Source of the DNA: Phycisphaerae bacterium
Lineage (GTDB): Bacteria; Planctomycetota; Phycisphaerae; Sedimentisphaerales; Anaerobacaceae
Reading direction: 5' to 3'
Assembly: GCA_026386805.1 (NCBI GenBank)
Contig: JAPLMX010000206.1
Location: 1 to 64,000, forward strand
Length of the DNA stretch: 64,000 nucleotides
The notes beneath the pieces are model-generated. The model was not told where the DNA came from. It did not search any database and saw only the letters and a list, made by a program, of their open reading frames with translations. Positions 26,601 through 35,200 of this stretch are shown here, one piece after another (positions within the stretch are counted from its first letter, which is position 1; each line of letters begins with the position of its first letter). Made by a program: the position numbers and the translations under genes.

Positions 26601-27142
26601 ACTTCGCTCTGCGACGACCCGGCGGGAGCAGCCTGCGCATTGGGATCCGCCGGCGTGTTGGTCAGGGCCGTCACTCCCACGGCGGCCGGGACCTGACCTT
26701 GCGGCGGCTTTGACACAGGCGCAGTGGTTGAGCCGCCCATGGCGCCGGCGTTACCGACGGCACTACTGGCGGTGATCTTGCTCGCAGGAGGCGAGTCGGT
26801 CTTGCCGACCGCCAGCGCGCGCTTCTGCTCTGTAGCCGCCGCAGTGGCTTTGTCCAGGAGCGACTGGAGCTTGCGCTGCTCGACCAGGTCCAGGTAGGCC
26901 TTATGTTCCAGGGCCATCTGGAAAGACTTCTCCGCCTGGTCGTAGGAGCCGCGATCATACTGCTCCTGCCCCGTGCGCATTAAGTACTGACCCAGATGAC
27001 GCATCGTGGCGTCATCACTGCTTTGCGCCGCCTGCGACCATGTCACCGACAGGAGTGCCGTGGCACTCAGCAATACCGATGCGAGGACTGTGGAAACGAT
27101 CCCCTCACGTGCAGACTTAGCGTACACACTTGGCCTGTCCAA
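23669..27142 (-). CDS. Secretin (type II/III secretion outer-membrane pore family) with Gly/Met-rich insert
   Basis: A 1,157-residue outer-membrane channel protein. The start is TTG at 27142, backed by AGGAGG 7 bases upstream; a signal peptide follows (VLASVLLSATALLSVTWSQA). Residues about 50-450 hold TPR-like helices and coiled coil. About 525-640 resemble a secretin N-domain (PLSAAIEMLRKS). About 647-786 are almost only Gly and Met in GGM/GMM repeats. About 850-1150 are the secretin core, with VPDRGTLLLGG and VPILSKIPLLGRLF near the end. Typical GspD proteins are 650-750 residues, so both the N-terminal half and the insert are extra. No other secretion genes are nearby. The next gene on the strand, 97 bp on, is the giant protein, suggesting exporter and cargo in one transcript. 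Confidence 0.9.
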   Translation of the reverse strand: MDRPSVYAKSAREGIVSTVLASVLLSATALLSVTWSQAAQSSDDATMRHLGQYLMRTGQEQYDRGSYDQAEKSFQMALEHKAYLDLVEQRKLQSLLDKATAAATEQKRALAVGKTDSPPASKITASSAVGNAGAMGGSTTAPVSKPPQGQVPAAVGVTALTNTPADPNAQAAPAGSSQSEVDRIAELYARSLELYSQGELTAARQGFVEVARSGLFRAAEGRRPEDYIATIDRLQAAQPPAQPTPPPSATTLPATVEPATMTPVPQAPPMMTPPTVVPPIEPGVTALANGPSVPDQGGSIDAISRRRNIIRSHTEAVVNDSVTQAQRDIAQGEFDAATDRVADAQRVVTEAQFYLGEDLYKQHTLRLNQTVERIREARVEREKQLGEQKRKEAAQAQSDLRTQAETDRTNRINELMERAKAYWKQQQYEAALGQLDSLLAIDSLNDEALTLRQMVQDMVYMRKQIDLDQLSSRQRTEMLQGADESTIPYADEITYPKDWRSVMQRPTRKPEEPYQLDPLNVQVYRQLETEVDLSLLTAQTPLSAAIEMLRKSVVPPLNIVVLWRDLLDNVNIEPTSPVNMDGLPNIRLGTALDNLVKAISDPLDQTNPVDYVVNKGVVTIATTTGLPQRKMETRVYDISDLIGQQANYAMMGQMMGMMGGMGMMGGGSNITSYSNMIGGNGTNGTTGGGSSYGGGMGGGMGGGMGGGMGGGMMGGGMGGGMMGGMGGMGMMGGMGGMGGMGGMGGMMGGMGGGMGGMGGGYGGGMGGGMGGGYGGMGGGMMGGGGSMAYGLRQLIEESINPNSWIDISTDATAMGQITLYPQTTPMKMAVYNTPEAHQQISDLLDQLRKSLGHEVSIEARFLVVSQNFMEAIGLDLDFSYRPGGKWGVITVNQGSIVSGAPDTSTRVPGSLGGLADNPAIGVTGGWGTALDELQVSALLNATQGRTDTKALSAPKVTVMSGEGASFTISDQVAFALPNTNTTATTVGGVGAGVTASGATSNVYSMQVGSTLSITPTITKDKKYVLLNIVSQQIDLLRLRTLQVTSPNPNVTVGAPATITQPVTVPETETSNVATRVSVPDRGTLLLGGHKLTAKVDKEVGVPILSKIPLLGRLFSNRSSIQDEKILLILVKPTIILQEETEHEAIASMEEIAAAARR
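24785..25205 (-). repeat. In-frame Gly/Met microsatellite inside the secretin gene
   Basis: On the plus strand this reads as runs of CCCATGCCGC-like units in steps of 3, 9 and 12 bases. It encodes about 140 residues dominated by GGM and GMM. Slippage would mostly change length in frame. Confidence 0.85.
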
Positions 27143-27379
27143 ACCCTAACCTCCTGCCTATAATATGATCACCCTCTTGCGGTAAACCGTTAGTAGTTGC
27201 TGGCTATGTACGACCTCCAATAGAAGGACGAGGACAGAGTTATGAGTCTAATCTATTAAAATGGCGAATTTTTTGCAAGAGAAAAATTGTTGCCCAGCTT
27301 CGTTGGCCGATAATATCCCGCAGGCCTCCTGTGAAGGCTGGGATTCCTGCGAGAGACAAGGGAAATTGGTTGGGTAAAA

Positions 27380-28243
27380 ATGGACGACGTGAAAGACATG
27401 GTCAACAGGAGCAATCACACCGGCGAAGGACCTGCCACGGGGGTCGCGGACGCCCTCATCTTGGCGGTCGAGACCTCGAGCCGGGTCGGCTCAGCGGCAT
27501 TGGCCCTGGGACCGGGGCTAGTTGAGGAAGTCCGGTTTTCCGGTCCCATGCAGCACAGTGCGGAGCTTTTCCCTACCATCGACGGGCTTTTGAGGCGACA
27601 TCGGTACACTCCGGCCGATGTCGATCAGATCCACATCGCCCTCGGGCCGGGCAGCTTCACGGGTCTCCGCATCGCGGTGACGATGGCCAAGGCGATGAGC
27701 TTGGCGAGCGCCGTTCGAATCGTCACGGTGGACTCGCTCGACGTTGTCGCCGCCAACGTATCCGATGTTCCCGGCCGGCAGATCGATACTCCGGACGGGA
27801 AGATCTCCGTCCCTGACAGGATTGTCGCCTTGTTCGACGCCAAAAGGGGTCAGTTCTACGCAAGCGTCTACCGGCGGGTCACGCCAGGCCCCCAGGGGTC
27901 CCGGCGCGACAATGCGGAAGACCCCGGCTATCGTATCCCCGCCCCCCATAACGGGTTATGGCAGAAGAGCGCTCTGGACCGCCTGATGACGGTCCAGGAC
28001 ATCATCGAGGATTTCGCGGCACCTGGCCCGATCGCCCTGCTGGGCGACGGCCTCTTCTACCACCGGGACAAGTTCGCGGCGGATCGAACCCTGGTCCTGC
28101 CCGAGCGGTATTGGAGTCCCCACGCGGCCAACGTCCACCGGCTCGGCTATCAAAAAGCCCTTGCCGGCCGGTTCGACGATCCTTTGGCCCTGACCCCTTT
28201 CTACCTGCGCGGCCCGGAGGTCACCCTCAGGAAAAGACCCTGA
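27380..28243 (+). CDS. tsaB: tRNA threonylcarbamoyladenosine biosynthesis protein TsaB
   Basis: TsaB is the scaffold partner of TsaD in making t6A at position 37 of ANN-reading tRNAs. The 287-residue protein shows LILAVETSSRVGSAAL, QHSAELFPTIDGLL, IHIALGPGSFTGLRIAV and DAKRGQFYASVY, all diagnostic of TsaB. Family members usually start at the LILAVETS strand, so the first 26 or so residues may be an extension or a start set too far upstream; no better start with a clear ribosome site is seen. TsaD lies 27 kb away on the other strand. The 237-bp gap to the secretin gene separates divergent transcripts. Confidence 0.92.
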   Translation: MDDVKDMVNRSNHTGEGPATGVADALILAVETSSRVGSAALALGPGLVEEVRFSGPMQHSAELFPTIDGLLRRHRYTPADVDQIHIALGPGSFTGLRIAVTMAKAMSLASAVRIVTVDSLDVVAANVSDVPGRQIDTPDGKISVPDRIVALFDAKRGQFYASVYRRVTPGPQGSRRDNAEDPGYRIPAPHNGLWQKSALDRLMTVQDIIEDFAAPGPIALLGDGLFYHRDKFAADRTLVLPERYWSPHAANVHRLGYQKALAGRFDDPLALTPFYLRGPEVTLRKRP

Positions 28244-28442
28244 GAGATGCGTCGATCCCCTGATCGCGTAACCGCCGCGGCTAAAATATTTTGGGATATC
28301 TATTTCCATATCCGGCATCTTTTGATATACGATGGGATAGACGACGGTCATTCGGTAGAGAATCCGCCTACGCGGTACTGCCTCAGACCGGTGTAGCCGG
28401 TATGCCGTCTATAGCGTATCACCCCTAAGGAAAGGAAGGTAA
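28244..28442 (+). promoter_or_regulatory. Leader region of the RNA-binding protein gene
   Basis: About 200 bp without a gene lies between tsaB and the RRM gene. It is AT-rich at first (AAAATATTTTGGGATATC) and has imperfectly complementary stretches (ATAGACGACGG and CCGTCTAT). Small bacterial RRM proteins are often cold-regulated through long leaders; that this is such a leader is inference. Confidence 0.3.
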
Positions 28443-28865
28443 ATGAACATCTATGTAGGGAACCTCACCCCTGACACGACCGAAGATGAAGTGCGCGAGG
28501 CCTTCGCATCGTACGGAGAAATCACGACGATCAAGATCATTCGCGACGGCGCCACGGGCGAATCCAGAGGATTCGGCTTCGTAGAGATGGCGTCGGAGGA
28601 TCAGGCCAAGGCGGCAATCACCGAGATGAACGGCAAAGAGCTCAAGGGCAATCAACTCCACGTCGAGGCCGGCCGGGCCAAGGCGGCTCCCACGGGTTTC
28701 GGCGGCGGTGGCGGCGGCAGGCGGCCGGGCGGCTCGGATCGTCCTCGTAGCGGCGGCGGCGGTCGGCCCGGCGGGCGCTTCGGCGGGCGGCCCGGTGGCG
28801 GCGGCGGCCGGGGCGGAGATCGTGGTGGAGACCGAGGGCCGGACCGCGGCAGACCTCACTACTAA
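28443..28865 (+). CDS. Glycine-rich RRM RNA-binding protein
   Basis: A 140-residue protein with one RNA recognition motif at residues 1-80. RNP2 is IYVGNL and RNP1 is RGFGFVEM. A C-terminal RGG/GGR-rich tail (residues about 88-140) follows. The layout matches cold-inducible RNA-binding proteins of cyanobacteria and planctomycetes, thought to act as RNA chaperones. AAGGAAAGGAAGG lies just before the ATG. The gene has its own leader and a strong terminator, so it is probably monocistronic. Confidence 0.93.
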   Translation: MNIYVGNLTPDTTEDEVREAFASYGEITTIKIIRDGATGESRGFGFVEMASEDQAKAAITEMNGKELKGNQLHVEAGRAKAAPTGFGGGGGGRRPGGSDRPRSGGGGRPGGRFGGRPGGGGGRGGDRGGDRGPDRGRPHY

Positions 28866-28890
28866 CACGTATCGACTGACGAGCGAACGA

Positions 28891-28952
28891 AAGAAGGTTA
28901 GAAGGTAGGACAGTAAGAGGAAAGTTCCTACCTTCTTTCCTTCTTATTTTTT
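28891..28952 (+). terminator. Intrinsic terminator after the RRM gene
   Basis: A 20-base arm at 28891-28910 pairs with 28926-28945 with two mismatches (core GAAGGTAGGA / TCCTACCTTC). The sequence ATTTTTTC follows. It lies 26 bp after the RRM stop. Confidence 0.85.
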
Positions 28953-29015
28953 CAGATTGCCTGCCGTGTGACGTTCTCTTGCGACGCCGGAAGAGCCGCT
29001 CAGCGAGGGTCTTCT

Positions 29016-29483
29016 ATGGATAGGAAAAGTGCTGGGCTGGTGATGTATCGGACGTGTGAGGGACAGGTGGAAGTCTTCCTCATCCATCCGGGCGGGCCGT
29101 TCTGGGTCAGGAAGGAGCAGGGCGCTTGGTCCATCCCCAAGGGTGAATTTATGGACGAGGACCCACTTGAGGCAGCCCAACGTGAATTCCAGGAAGAGAC
29201 GGGCTTCGCCGCCTCCGGCGCTTTCAAGCCCCTGGACCCCATCCAGCAAGCCGGCGGCAAGATCGTCCACGCCTGGGCCGTCGAGGGCGATTGCGACGCC
29301 GAGGCGATCAAGAGCAACACCTTCACAATGGAATGGCCACCCCACTCCGGCCGACAGGGCACTTTCCCCGAAGCCGACCGCGCCGGCTGGTTCCCCTTGC
29401 CCCAAGCCAGAGACAAGATCCTCAAGAGCCAGCGGCCCCTGCTCGATCAGTTCGAGCGGACGCTCCGCCCGCAGACGACGTGA
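29016..29483 (+). CDS. NUDIX hydrolase
   Basis: A 155-residue hydrolase of nucleoside-diphosphate-linked compounds. It resembles the small diadenosine-polyphosphate-type NUDIX proteins (GAWSIPKGE). The NUDIX box is at residues 43-64, GEFMDEDPLEAAQREFQEET, with R56, E57, E60 and E61 in place. The first spacer is one residue shorter than the G-x5-E pattern. The ATG at 29016 has GAGG 8 bases upstream and fits the family start better than a GTG at 28968. The substrate cannot be read from the sequence. Confidence 0.9.
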   Translation: MDRKSAGLVMYRTCEGQVEVFLIHPGGPFWVRKEQGAWSIPKGEFMDEDPLEAAQREFQEETGFAASGAFKPLDPIQQAGGKIVHAWAVEGDCDAEAIKSNTFTMEWPPHSGRQGTFPEADRAGWFPLPQARDKILKSQRPLLDQFERTLRPQTT

Positions 29484-29488
29484 CCGCC

Positions 29489-31433
29489 CTACGGATGGCG
29501 GGGTCCCCGCAGCCACGCCTCGACGGCGGCCGGGTCGCTGATGGCCCCGGCGGGCCGGGGATGCTTGTCGTCAAACACGCACAGCACCTCGTAGGTCTCG
29601 GGGGTAATAAAGCTCTCGTCGATCCTCCCCTCTTCTCGCGGCACCGCATTGTCCTTGAGGCCCAGGTGCTTGACGAAGAAAGTGTAGGCCCCCTGCCGTT
29701 TGGATGGCCCGTAGTCGTGGCCCTCCTGGGCCAAGTGGAGGTTCTCCACCGCGTTTTCTGCCCCGTATGCGTGGTACACGCTCTTGATGTAGGGAAATTC
29801 GACCAGCGGCGTGTTCTCGGTCCAATCCTTGCCGTCGGAGATCACCAGCATCGGCTGGGGCGCATGCATGAGCGGCGATCTCAACGTTGCAGGTGTCGTG
29901 GCGGTCGCTGACGTGGATGGGCATGCCGCTCTCGCAGACGCAGCCGCCGAAGAAGTGCGCGGATACCTGCCCCACGGGGATAGAGACGGTCACCCGCTCA
30001 TCGGCCGCCGCCAATAGAAAGCTCTGCGTGCCGCCGCCGGAGGCGCCGGTGATGCCGATGCGTGTGGGATCCACCTGGGGCAGCGAGCAGAGGAAATCGA
30101 CCGCCCGCATGCTGTCCCACAGTTGTACGCTCATGGCCCTCGGCCCCGTGTGCGGGTACTGGCTGGCTTCATTGACTCCGGTCATGTCATACGCAAAAAC
30201 CACGGCCCCCATGCGAGCCAGCACGGCGCAGATCCTCTGGGTGTCGCCGCCGAACCGCCCGCCCGTCTTGTTGACGGCGAAGGGCGTGCTGGTGCCCGTG
30301 CAATGCCCATGCGTCACGAGGATGCCGGGAGATTGACCGGATGGCGGTGGCGAAGTCGGCTGGTAGAGGTTGCCCGTGACGAAGAAGCCCGGCAGACTCT
30401 CGAACGCCACGTTCTGGACCGTGTAGCCCTCGTGCCTGCGCGCGTCGCGAAGGATGGGATTGAGAGCGGTCCTGGGCGGCAAAGGCATCAGGCCGGTCCC
30501 GCGCAGGATTCCCTCGCGAATGGCCGCAGCCCGCTTCTCCCACGAGGCGCGGTCCGACCAGGTCTTCGCATATTCCGCCAGCCTCTTCTTCGCCGTCTCC
30601 TCGCTCCAGGCATTTCCCTGACGGAGCAAGGCATGATCCATGATGAACTTCACCACAGGAGCCGGATCGTCGAGTCCGTGCGGGTGGTGCCCGATGCCGG
30701 GCTTGTGGATGACCCGAATCTCGCCGCCCAGCTTCTTGTAGCGCGTCTCGACAACAGCGGTGTTCTCGGCCGCCGGCACCACGTCGTCGGCGTCGCCCAC
30801 CACGTGAATGAGGGCGACTTTGGCCTTCGCCAGCGGCCCCAGCACATCGATGGGATTGCCCCGATAAGCCAGTGCCTCGGCCTCATCTTGGAAGCCATAG
30901 TCCTTGAGCAGCTCCTTCCAGTCACCGGGACTGCCCGAGCCTTTGCCCCTGCCGCCCGGCCAGCTCTTGAAGTCGCACACCGGCGCGTCGCCGTAGATCA
31001 CCGCGACCTTGTCGGGGTTCTCCGATGCCCAACGGTACGCATACAATCCGCCGCGGCTAATCCCGATAAGTACCGCTTTCTTCGCCAACCCGCGGCTCTG
31101 AAGCACCTCGTAGAAGGCGTTGAAATGCTGGATGGCAGCGGGACTGCCAAACGTGTTGCCGACGACGAGGTGCACGTGGTGAAGCCCCTTCGCCAGTAGC
31201 GCGGGGGCCGCACATCGTTCGGTGAAGGCATCGGGGAACTCCATGCACCAGGACCAGGGCTTGCCGGGCAGCGCCTGCTTCGGCTCAACCACCCAAGCCG
31301 GGCAGCCGTCCACCGTGAAGGTACGCCGCGTGTAGCCGTGCCAGGTATCGACCTTCTCATCGGCGGCACGCACAAAGCAGGAAAGGGCAAGAACCAGAAA
31401 CAGTGAGGCCAAAGGACTGGTGAGTCTCATCAA
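29489..31433 (-). pseudogene. Two-domain alpha/beta hydrolase (acetyl-esterase-like), frameshifted
   Basis: A signal peptide (MMRLTSPLASLFLVLALSCFVRA) is followed by an N-terminal alpha/beta hydrolase domain (GISRGG nucleophile elbow, GIGHHPHG) and a second one (GASGGG elbow, EGHDYGPSKRQ near the end). Near 29865-29885, after TCNVEIAA, the frame shifts: the rest of domain 2 (LVISDGKDWT to AWLRGPRHP) is open in another frame down to 29489. One net base change would restore about 645 residues. It is either a fresh pseudogene or a sequence error. Its start overlaps the end of the GH106 gene by 4 bases, so the two were coupled. Such proteins are probably periplasmic esterases acting on glycan substituents. 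Confidence 0.8.
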
Positions 31434-33658
31434 TAGTTCCTTTGAGGTTGAGATGCGGCATTGGGCTTGATGTCCTTGCCGAGGATAAAGATCGATTTCG
31501 TGGGAGGCACGGTCAGTCTGACCTTGGTCACGTCGCAGCCGGCTTCCACCTCCGGGGTAGACTCCGCCGGCACGATCTGGCCCGTATGCGGGTCCCAGGC
31601 TTCCAGCTCCATCCGCCCGCGCAACTTGGCGTGCGTATCGATGGGTTTGCCGCCGATATTGGCGAACAAGTAGACATGCGTCCCATCATTGACCTTGTGG
31701 ATGTACCGCAGCACATCTTGGCTTTCGTACTCGACATCGTAGACGCCGGGAGCGATGTCCAGTGCCTCCCGCAATGTCGCGGCATTGAGGGCCTTCAGAC
31801 GACTGGCCATCCCGCCGTTGGCGTTCTTCGTGACACCAACTTGGGTCCCGAACATCGCTTCTATCGTCCGCGTGACATCCCGGTCATGCCCGAATTCCGC
31901 CGATTTGTTGGGCAGCCGGCCGGTGGCAATCACCTTGCCTCCCCCCTCGTAGAACTCCGCGATCTTTTTCAGACTGCTCCAGCGAATCGTCTTGTGACCG
32001 GGCAGGACCAAGACCTTGAATCGCTCGGCGTGAATCCGGTTCGGCAGGACGAGCTCGTCCCCTTGCACCTTGCAGGCCTCGTCCAGCACCTCGGGATGAA
32101 GGAAGGCATAGTCCCGCCCCGCTCCCGCGATGAGCACCTCGCCCACGTCCAGGTAGTCCGCCTCCGGCACGTCCACGCCGCCTTGGTAGAAGCCGAGCGG
32201 ACCATCCAAATGGTGACTGCCCTGGAGCGTCGCGATGGGATAGAGCACCGCGATATCGCACACGTGCCGGCCGTCGTTTTGGAGCAGGACGTTGAGCCGG
32301 GCAATGTACGTGTTGAATTCCGGGAGCCCCTTGGCATAAATCGGACTGCGATAGGAAAGCTCCGGCTTGAACGTCACGTGCGTGTCGTCGTACCAGACCG
32401 CGTGCGGGATCAGAATGTTGATGCCCTTGGTGTACTGCTCCATCGCCACGGCGTACATGCTGTCCCAGGACAGGTCGCCCATAGCCCCATACGTCTCGGA
32501 CATCACGAGCGTCTTGTCCCAGTTGTACGCCGAGGAGCTGATGATTTTGTAGACCCTCTCCGCAGGCCGGTCGCCGCCGATTTTGTCCACGCCGGGAATC
32601 GCCTGATACTGGAAGCACTTCATCAGGTCTCCCGAGACGCTGACGGGGTTGACGACCTCTTCCTGATCCTGGTGGCCCGTCGCGGCGATCCCATGCCTGC
32701 CGCACCAGTCCTGGATTCGCCGGGGGAAGCCCGACGCATACAGTTCCGCCCGAAAACCGAACAGATAGTTCCTCGCGGCTTCGGTCTGGGGCCCGATGTC
32801 GTACCACAGAGCGGGATAATAGGGCCTTGGATCGAAGCCGTGCCTCCGCTCGAATTTCTCGTTGAACTGGTCCGTCCAGGTCCGTCCCTCGCCCCGATAG
32901 AGCGTCGGCTCATCATAGAATGCGGAGTCGATGGTCGTGCCGAAGTAGTCTTTGAATCGGTCATAGTACGCTTGGTGGGTCATCCCGATGAACTTGTCCA
33001 CCGCCTCCGGGTCGAGATAATCGCAGCAGGGGTAGCCGTCTTTGACGCACGTGAAGAACATGATCTTCCACGTCCCCGATGGGACCTGCCACCCAATCCG
33101 GTGATCCCGCACCTGCCCCGTGATGTCCACCCGTTCCAGAGTCGCCGTGTTCATCGCCACAGCACTCATCAGAGTTCCCGCAGGGACCGCCTTCTCATAT
33201 ACCGCCGGTCCCGCCACGGCCTCCTCGTGCTTGTCCAACCGCTTGAGGGTCGCTTCGGGGTACTTGCGGGCGAACAGGCTGACCTCCCGCGAATTCGGCG
33301 CGCCAGCGGAGCCGCTGGGGAAGCCGTATTCATCGTAGAGCGACATGGTCATGCCCCGCTGACGGGCCTCTGCCAAGGCTTGACCGTAGAGAGCGAAGTA
33401 CTCCTCACCCAGATACTCCGGACGAAAGCCCTTTCCGAAGGGAAGAATCCCAAACCCCCCGTACTTGCTGAGGTCGCACGATTTCTCCATCTGCTCATGG
33501 ATGCCGACGGCCGTCACCTCCGTGTTGTTCCAGAACCAAAGAGACCGGGGCCGGTACTTTATCGGTGGGTCCGCAAAGTCACTCCGCATATCGGCACGCG
33601 CCGTGACACCAGACCACGGAATCGAGAACCACAGGAACCACAAGACACGTTTGTCCAT
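31430..33658 (-). CDS. GH106-type glycoside hydrolase (alpha-L-rhamnosidase-like)
   Basis: A 742-residue exported enzyme. MDKRVLWFLWFSIPWSGVTARA is a signal peptide, then RPRSLWFWNN, the usual opening of GH106-like proteins, and GMTMSLYDEYGFPSG, STIDSAFYDEPT-type and VMSETYGAM segments typical of the barrel. The C-terminal part has AEFYEGGGKVIATG, the glutamine-amidotransferase-like fold often seen here. GH106 enzymes release rhamnose from pectin or ulvan-like glycans. Start: the ATG at 33670 has AGAGG directly against it, so the second ATG (33658, 12 bases after AGAGG) is preferred. A truncated IS lies just upstream and may have removed its promoter. Confidence 0.82.
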   Translation of the reverse strand: MDKRVLWFLWFSIPWSGVTARADMRSDFADPPIKYRPRSLWFWNNTEVTAVGIHEQMEKSCDLSKYGGFGILPFGKGFRPEYLGEEYFALYGQALAEARQRGMTMSLYDEYGFPSGSAGAPNSREVSLFARKYPEATLKRLDKHEEAVAGPAVYEKAVPAGTLMSAVAMNTATLERVDITGQVRDHRIGWQVPSGTWKIMFFTCVKDGYPCCDYLDPEAVDKFIGMTHQAYYDRFKDYFGTTIDSAFYDEPTLYRGEGRTWTDQFNEKFERRHGFDPRPYYPALWYDIGPQTEAARNYLFGFRAELYASGFPRRIQDWCGRHGIAATGHQDQEEVVNPVSVSGDLMKCFQYQAIPGVDKIGGDRPAERVYKIISSSAYNWDKTLVMSETYGAMGDLSWDSMYAVAMEQYTKGINILIPHAVWYDDTHVTFKPELSYRSPIYAKGLPEFNTYIARLNVLLQNDGRHVCDIAVLYPIATLQGSHHLDGPLGFYQGGVDVPEADYLDVGEVLIAGAGRDYAFLHPEVLDEACKVQGDELVLPNRIHAERFKVLVLPGHKTIRWSSLKKIAEFYEGGGKVIATGRLPNKSAEFGHDRDVTRTIEAMFGTQVGVTKNANGGMASRLKALNAATLREALDIAPGVYDVEYESQDVLRYIHKVNDGTHVYLFANIGGKPIDTHAKLRGRMELEAWDPHTGQIVPAESTPEVEAGCDVTKVRLTVPPTKSIFILGKDIKPNAASQPQRNY

Positions 33659-33703
33659 CTGCTCACACATCCTCTAAGCTCGACTTCTGCCAATTTTGGA
33701 GGG

Positions 33704-34891
33704 TCAGGCGGCTTGACTGAGCCGGTCGAGCATCCAGGTCCTGATCTTGGGGGATAGTTTTTGAAACACCTTGTGATACGAAGGCTCTTGAAACAGGGTC
33801 TCTTGCCAGAAGAGGCGGCGAACCGTGGCCATCGCATCCGTGAAGGTAGGCTCCTCCTTGACGTACCAGGGGGTTTGGCGGAGGCAAATACGATGAGACT
33901 TGACGTGCTCCGCCTAGATCAGACAAATCACACGGAACAGGCCCAACAGACACGGTGCCGTACGGAGCACCGACGGGGCGACGTGTTGTCGGGTCGTCTC
34001 AAAGCCCAGGTGAGCCCGCACCTCCTGAAACGTCGTCTCGATCGGCCATCGGGCCGTGAACCAACCGACCATCTGCTGGCCCGTGAGCAAAGGATCAGTG
34101 GTGTAGAAGTATTCATCTCGATGGGTGCCCTGGAGGTCCCGAACGAAAACCCATCGAATCGGCACGACTCCCGCGCCCGCTTTGTACCAGAGGCCGGTCT
34201 CCGTGGCCAATTGCACGCGCCGATTCCCGCCTCCATACCAAGGGATCGTGGCGGGCGTCAGGACGCCACGGTCCACCCCCTGCTGGGGGGTGGGGAGTTT
34301 GCGGCCCTTGCTGGGCGGGCGTCCGTTTCGCCGGCGTCGCTTGGGGACCGGGGCATACAGACGGGCATCCCCATGAAACCGGCTCACCCGCGTGGCATGA
34401 CGACGATGGCGATGGCAGAACCGGGCCAACTCGTGCGAGGCATAGCCGCCATCACCCAGGAACACGAACTTTCGCTCGGGAAACCAGTGGATCAGCACCG
34501 CCATCAACTGGCGTGCCAAGTCTGGGGCGGTTTTATGCCGCCGGTTCTCCGCCTGATTCAACGCCTCCGGACGATACCGAGCGACCAGGACGGGCAAGGC
34601 CCAGCGCCGCCAGGTAAAGGGGGACGGGACCGAGATCGCCAGAACGATCCAGCGGTGCCCCCAGCGAAAGACCACGTGCTTATGAGCCGACCGCACCGCG
34701 TCCTGATGACAGCCCTTGCCGTAGACGCACTTGCCCCGATGCGGGGCGGTGGTGTCGTCCATCGGAACCAGCACGGGTTCCTCCAGCGGGATCGTGGAGA
34801 GAATGGCCTGGGTCAGGACTTTTCCCAAGGGCCACAACGACCACGACGCCCGCGAGAAAACCCGGTGATAGGTACTGGGATGAGCATCCGG
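33704..34891 (-). pseudogene. IS701-like DDE transposase, 5'-truncated and interrupted by TAG
   Basis: The readable frame starts mid-protein (HPSTYHRVFSRASWSLWPLG) and holds MDDTTAPHRGK (first Asp), FLGDGGYAS (second Asp) and RWPIETTFQEVRAHLGFET (catalytic Glu). At 33914-33916 a TAG interrupts it after FRVICLI. The same frame then continues (PWYVKEEPTFTDAMATVRR, LSQAA) to a TGA at 33704-33706, as in full-length relatives. About 60 N-terminal residues are missing: the sequence abuts a methyltransferase fragment near 34891. No terminal inverted repeats were found. The element is dead in place. Confidence 0.82.
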
Positions 34892-35200
34892 CCCGAGTGC
34901 AGTTGGCGAACGATGTGGCCAATGCCATCTCGCGGCAGGTGACGCTGAGCACGGATATGGATGTTCTGGACTTCGGTTGTGGCACGGGACTTCTGACCCT
35001 TCGGTTGACGCCGCTGGTCAAGTCCATCACTGGTGTGGACAGCTCACGCGGGATGCTGAATGTCCTTGACGCCAAGATCGCCAGGCAGAACCTGGCCAAC
35101 GTGCGGACGCTGCTCCTCGACTTGGAGGCGGGCGATGTTCTCGCCGATAAGTACGATCTGGTCGTGAGCAACATGACGCTGCACCATATTCCTGATGACG
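34892..35200 (+). pseudogene. SAM-dependent methyltransferase relic, truncated at both ends
   Basis: The frame RVQLANDVANAISRQ, then VLDFGCGTGLLTLRL (SAM motif I), VDSSRGMLNVL and LVVSNMTLHHIPD, is the first half of a class I methyltransferase fold. Its N-terminus is lost at the junction with the truncated transposase. After LHHIPD it runs into non-coding repeat sequence instead of the expected LKPGG segment. About 100 residues remain. The gene was probably broken by the IS and by later deletion. Confidence 0.78.

Noticed and set aside
24584-26713. A 709-codon plus-strand frame with His/Ala runs
   Set aside because: Antisense to the secretin gene; the HAAHA composition is the complement of the Gly/Met repeat.
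27150-27190. A TATTAT box before the secretin gene as its -10
   Set aside because: It sits so close to the AGGAGG site that the transcript would start within the ribosome-binding site; no convincing -35 is present.
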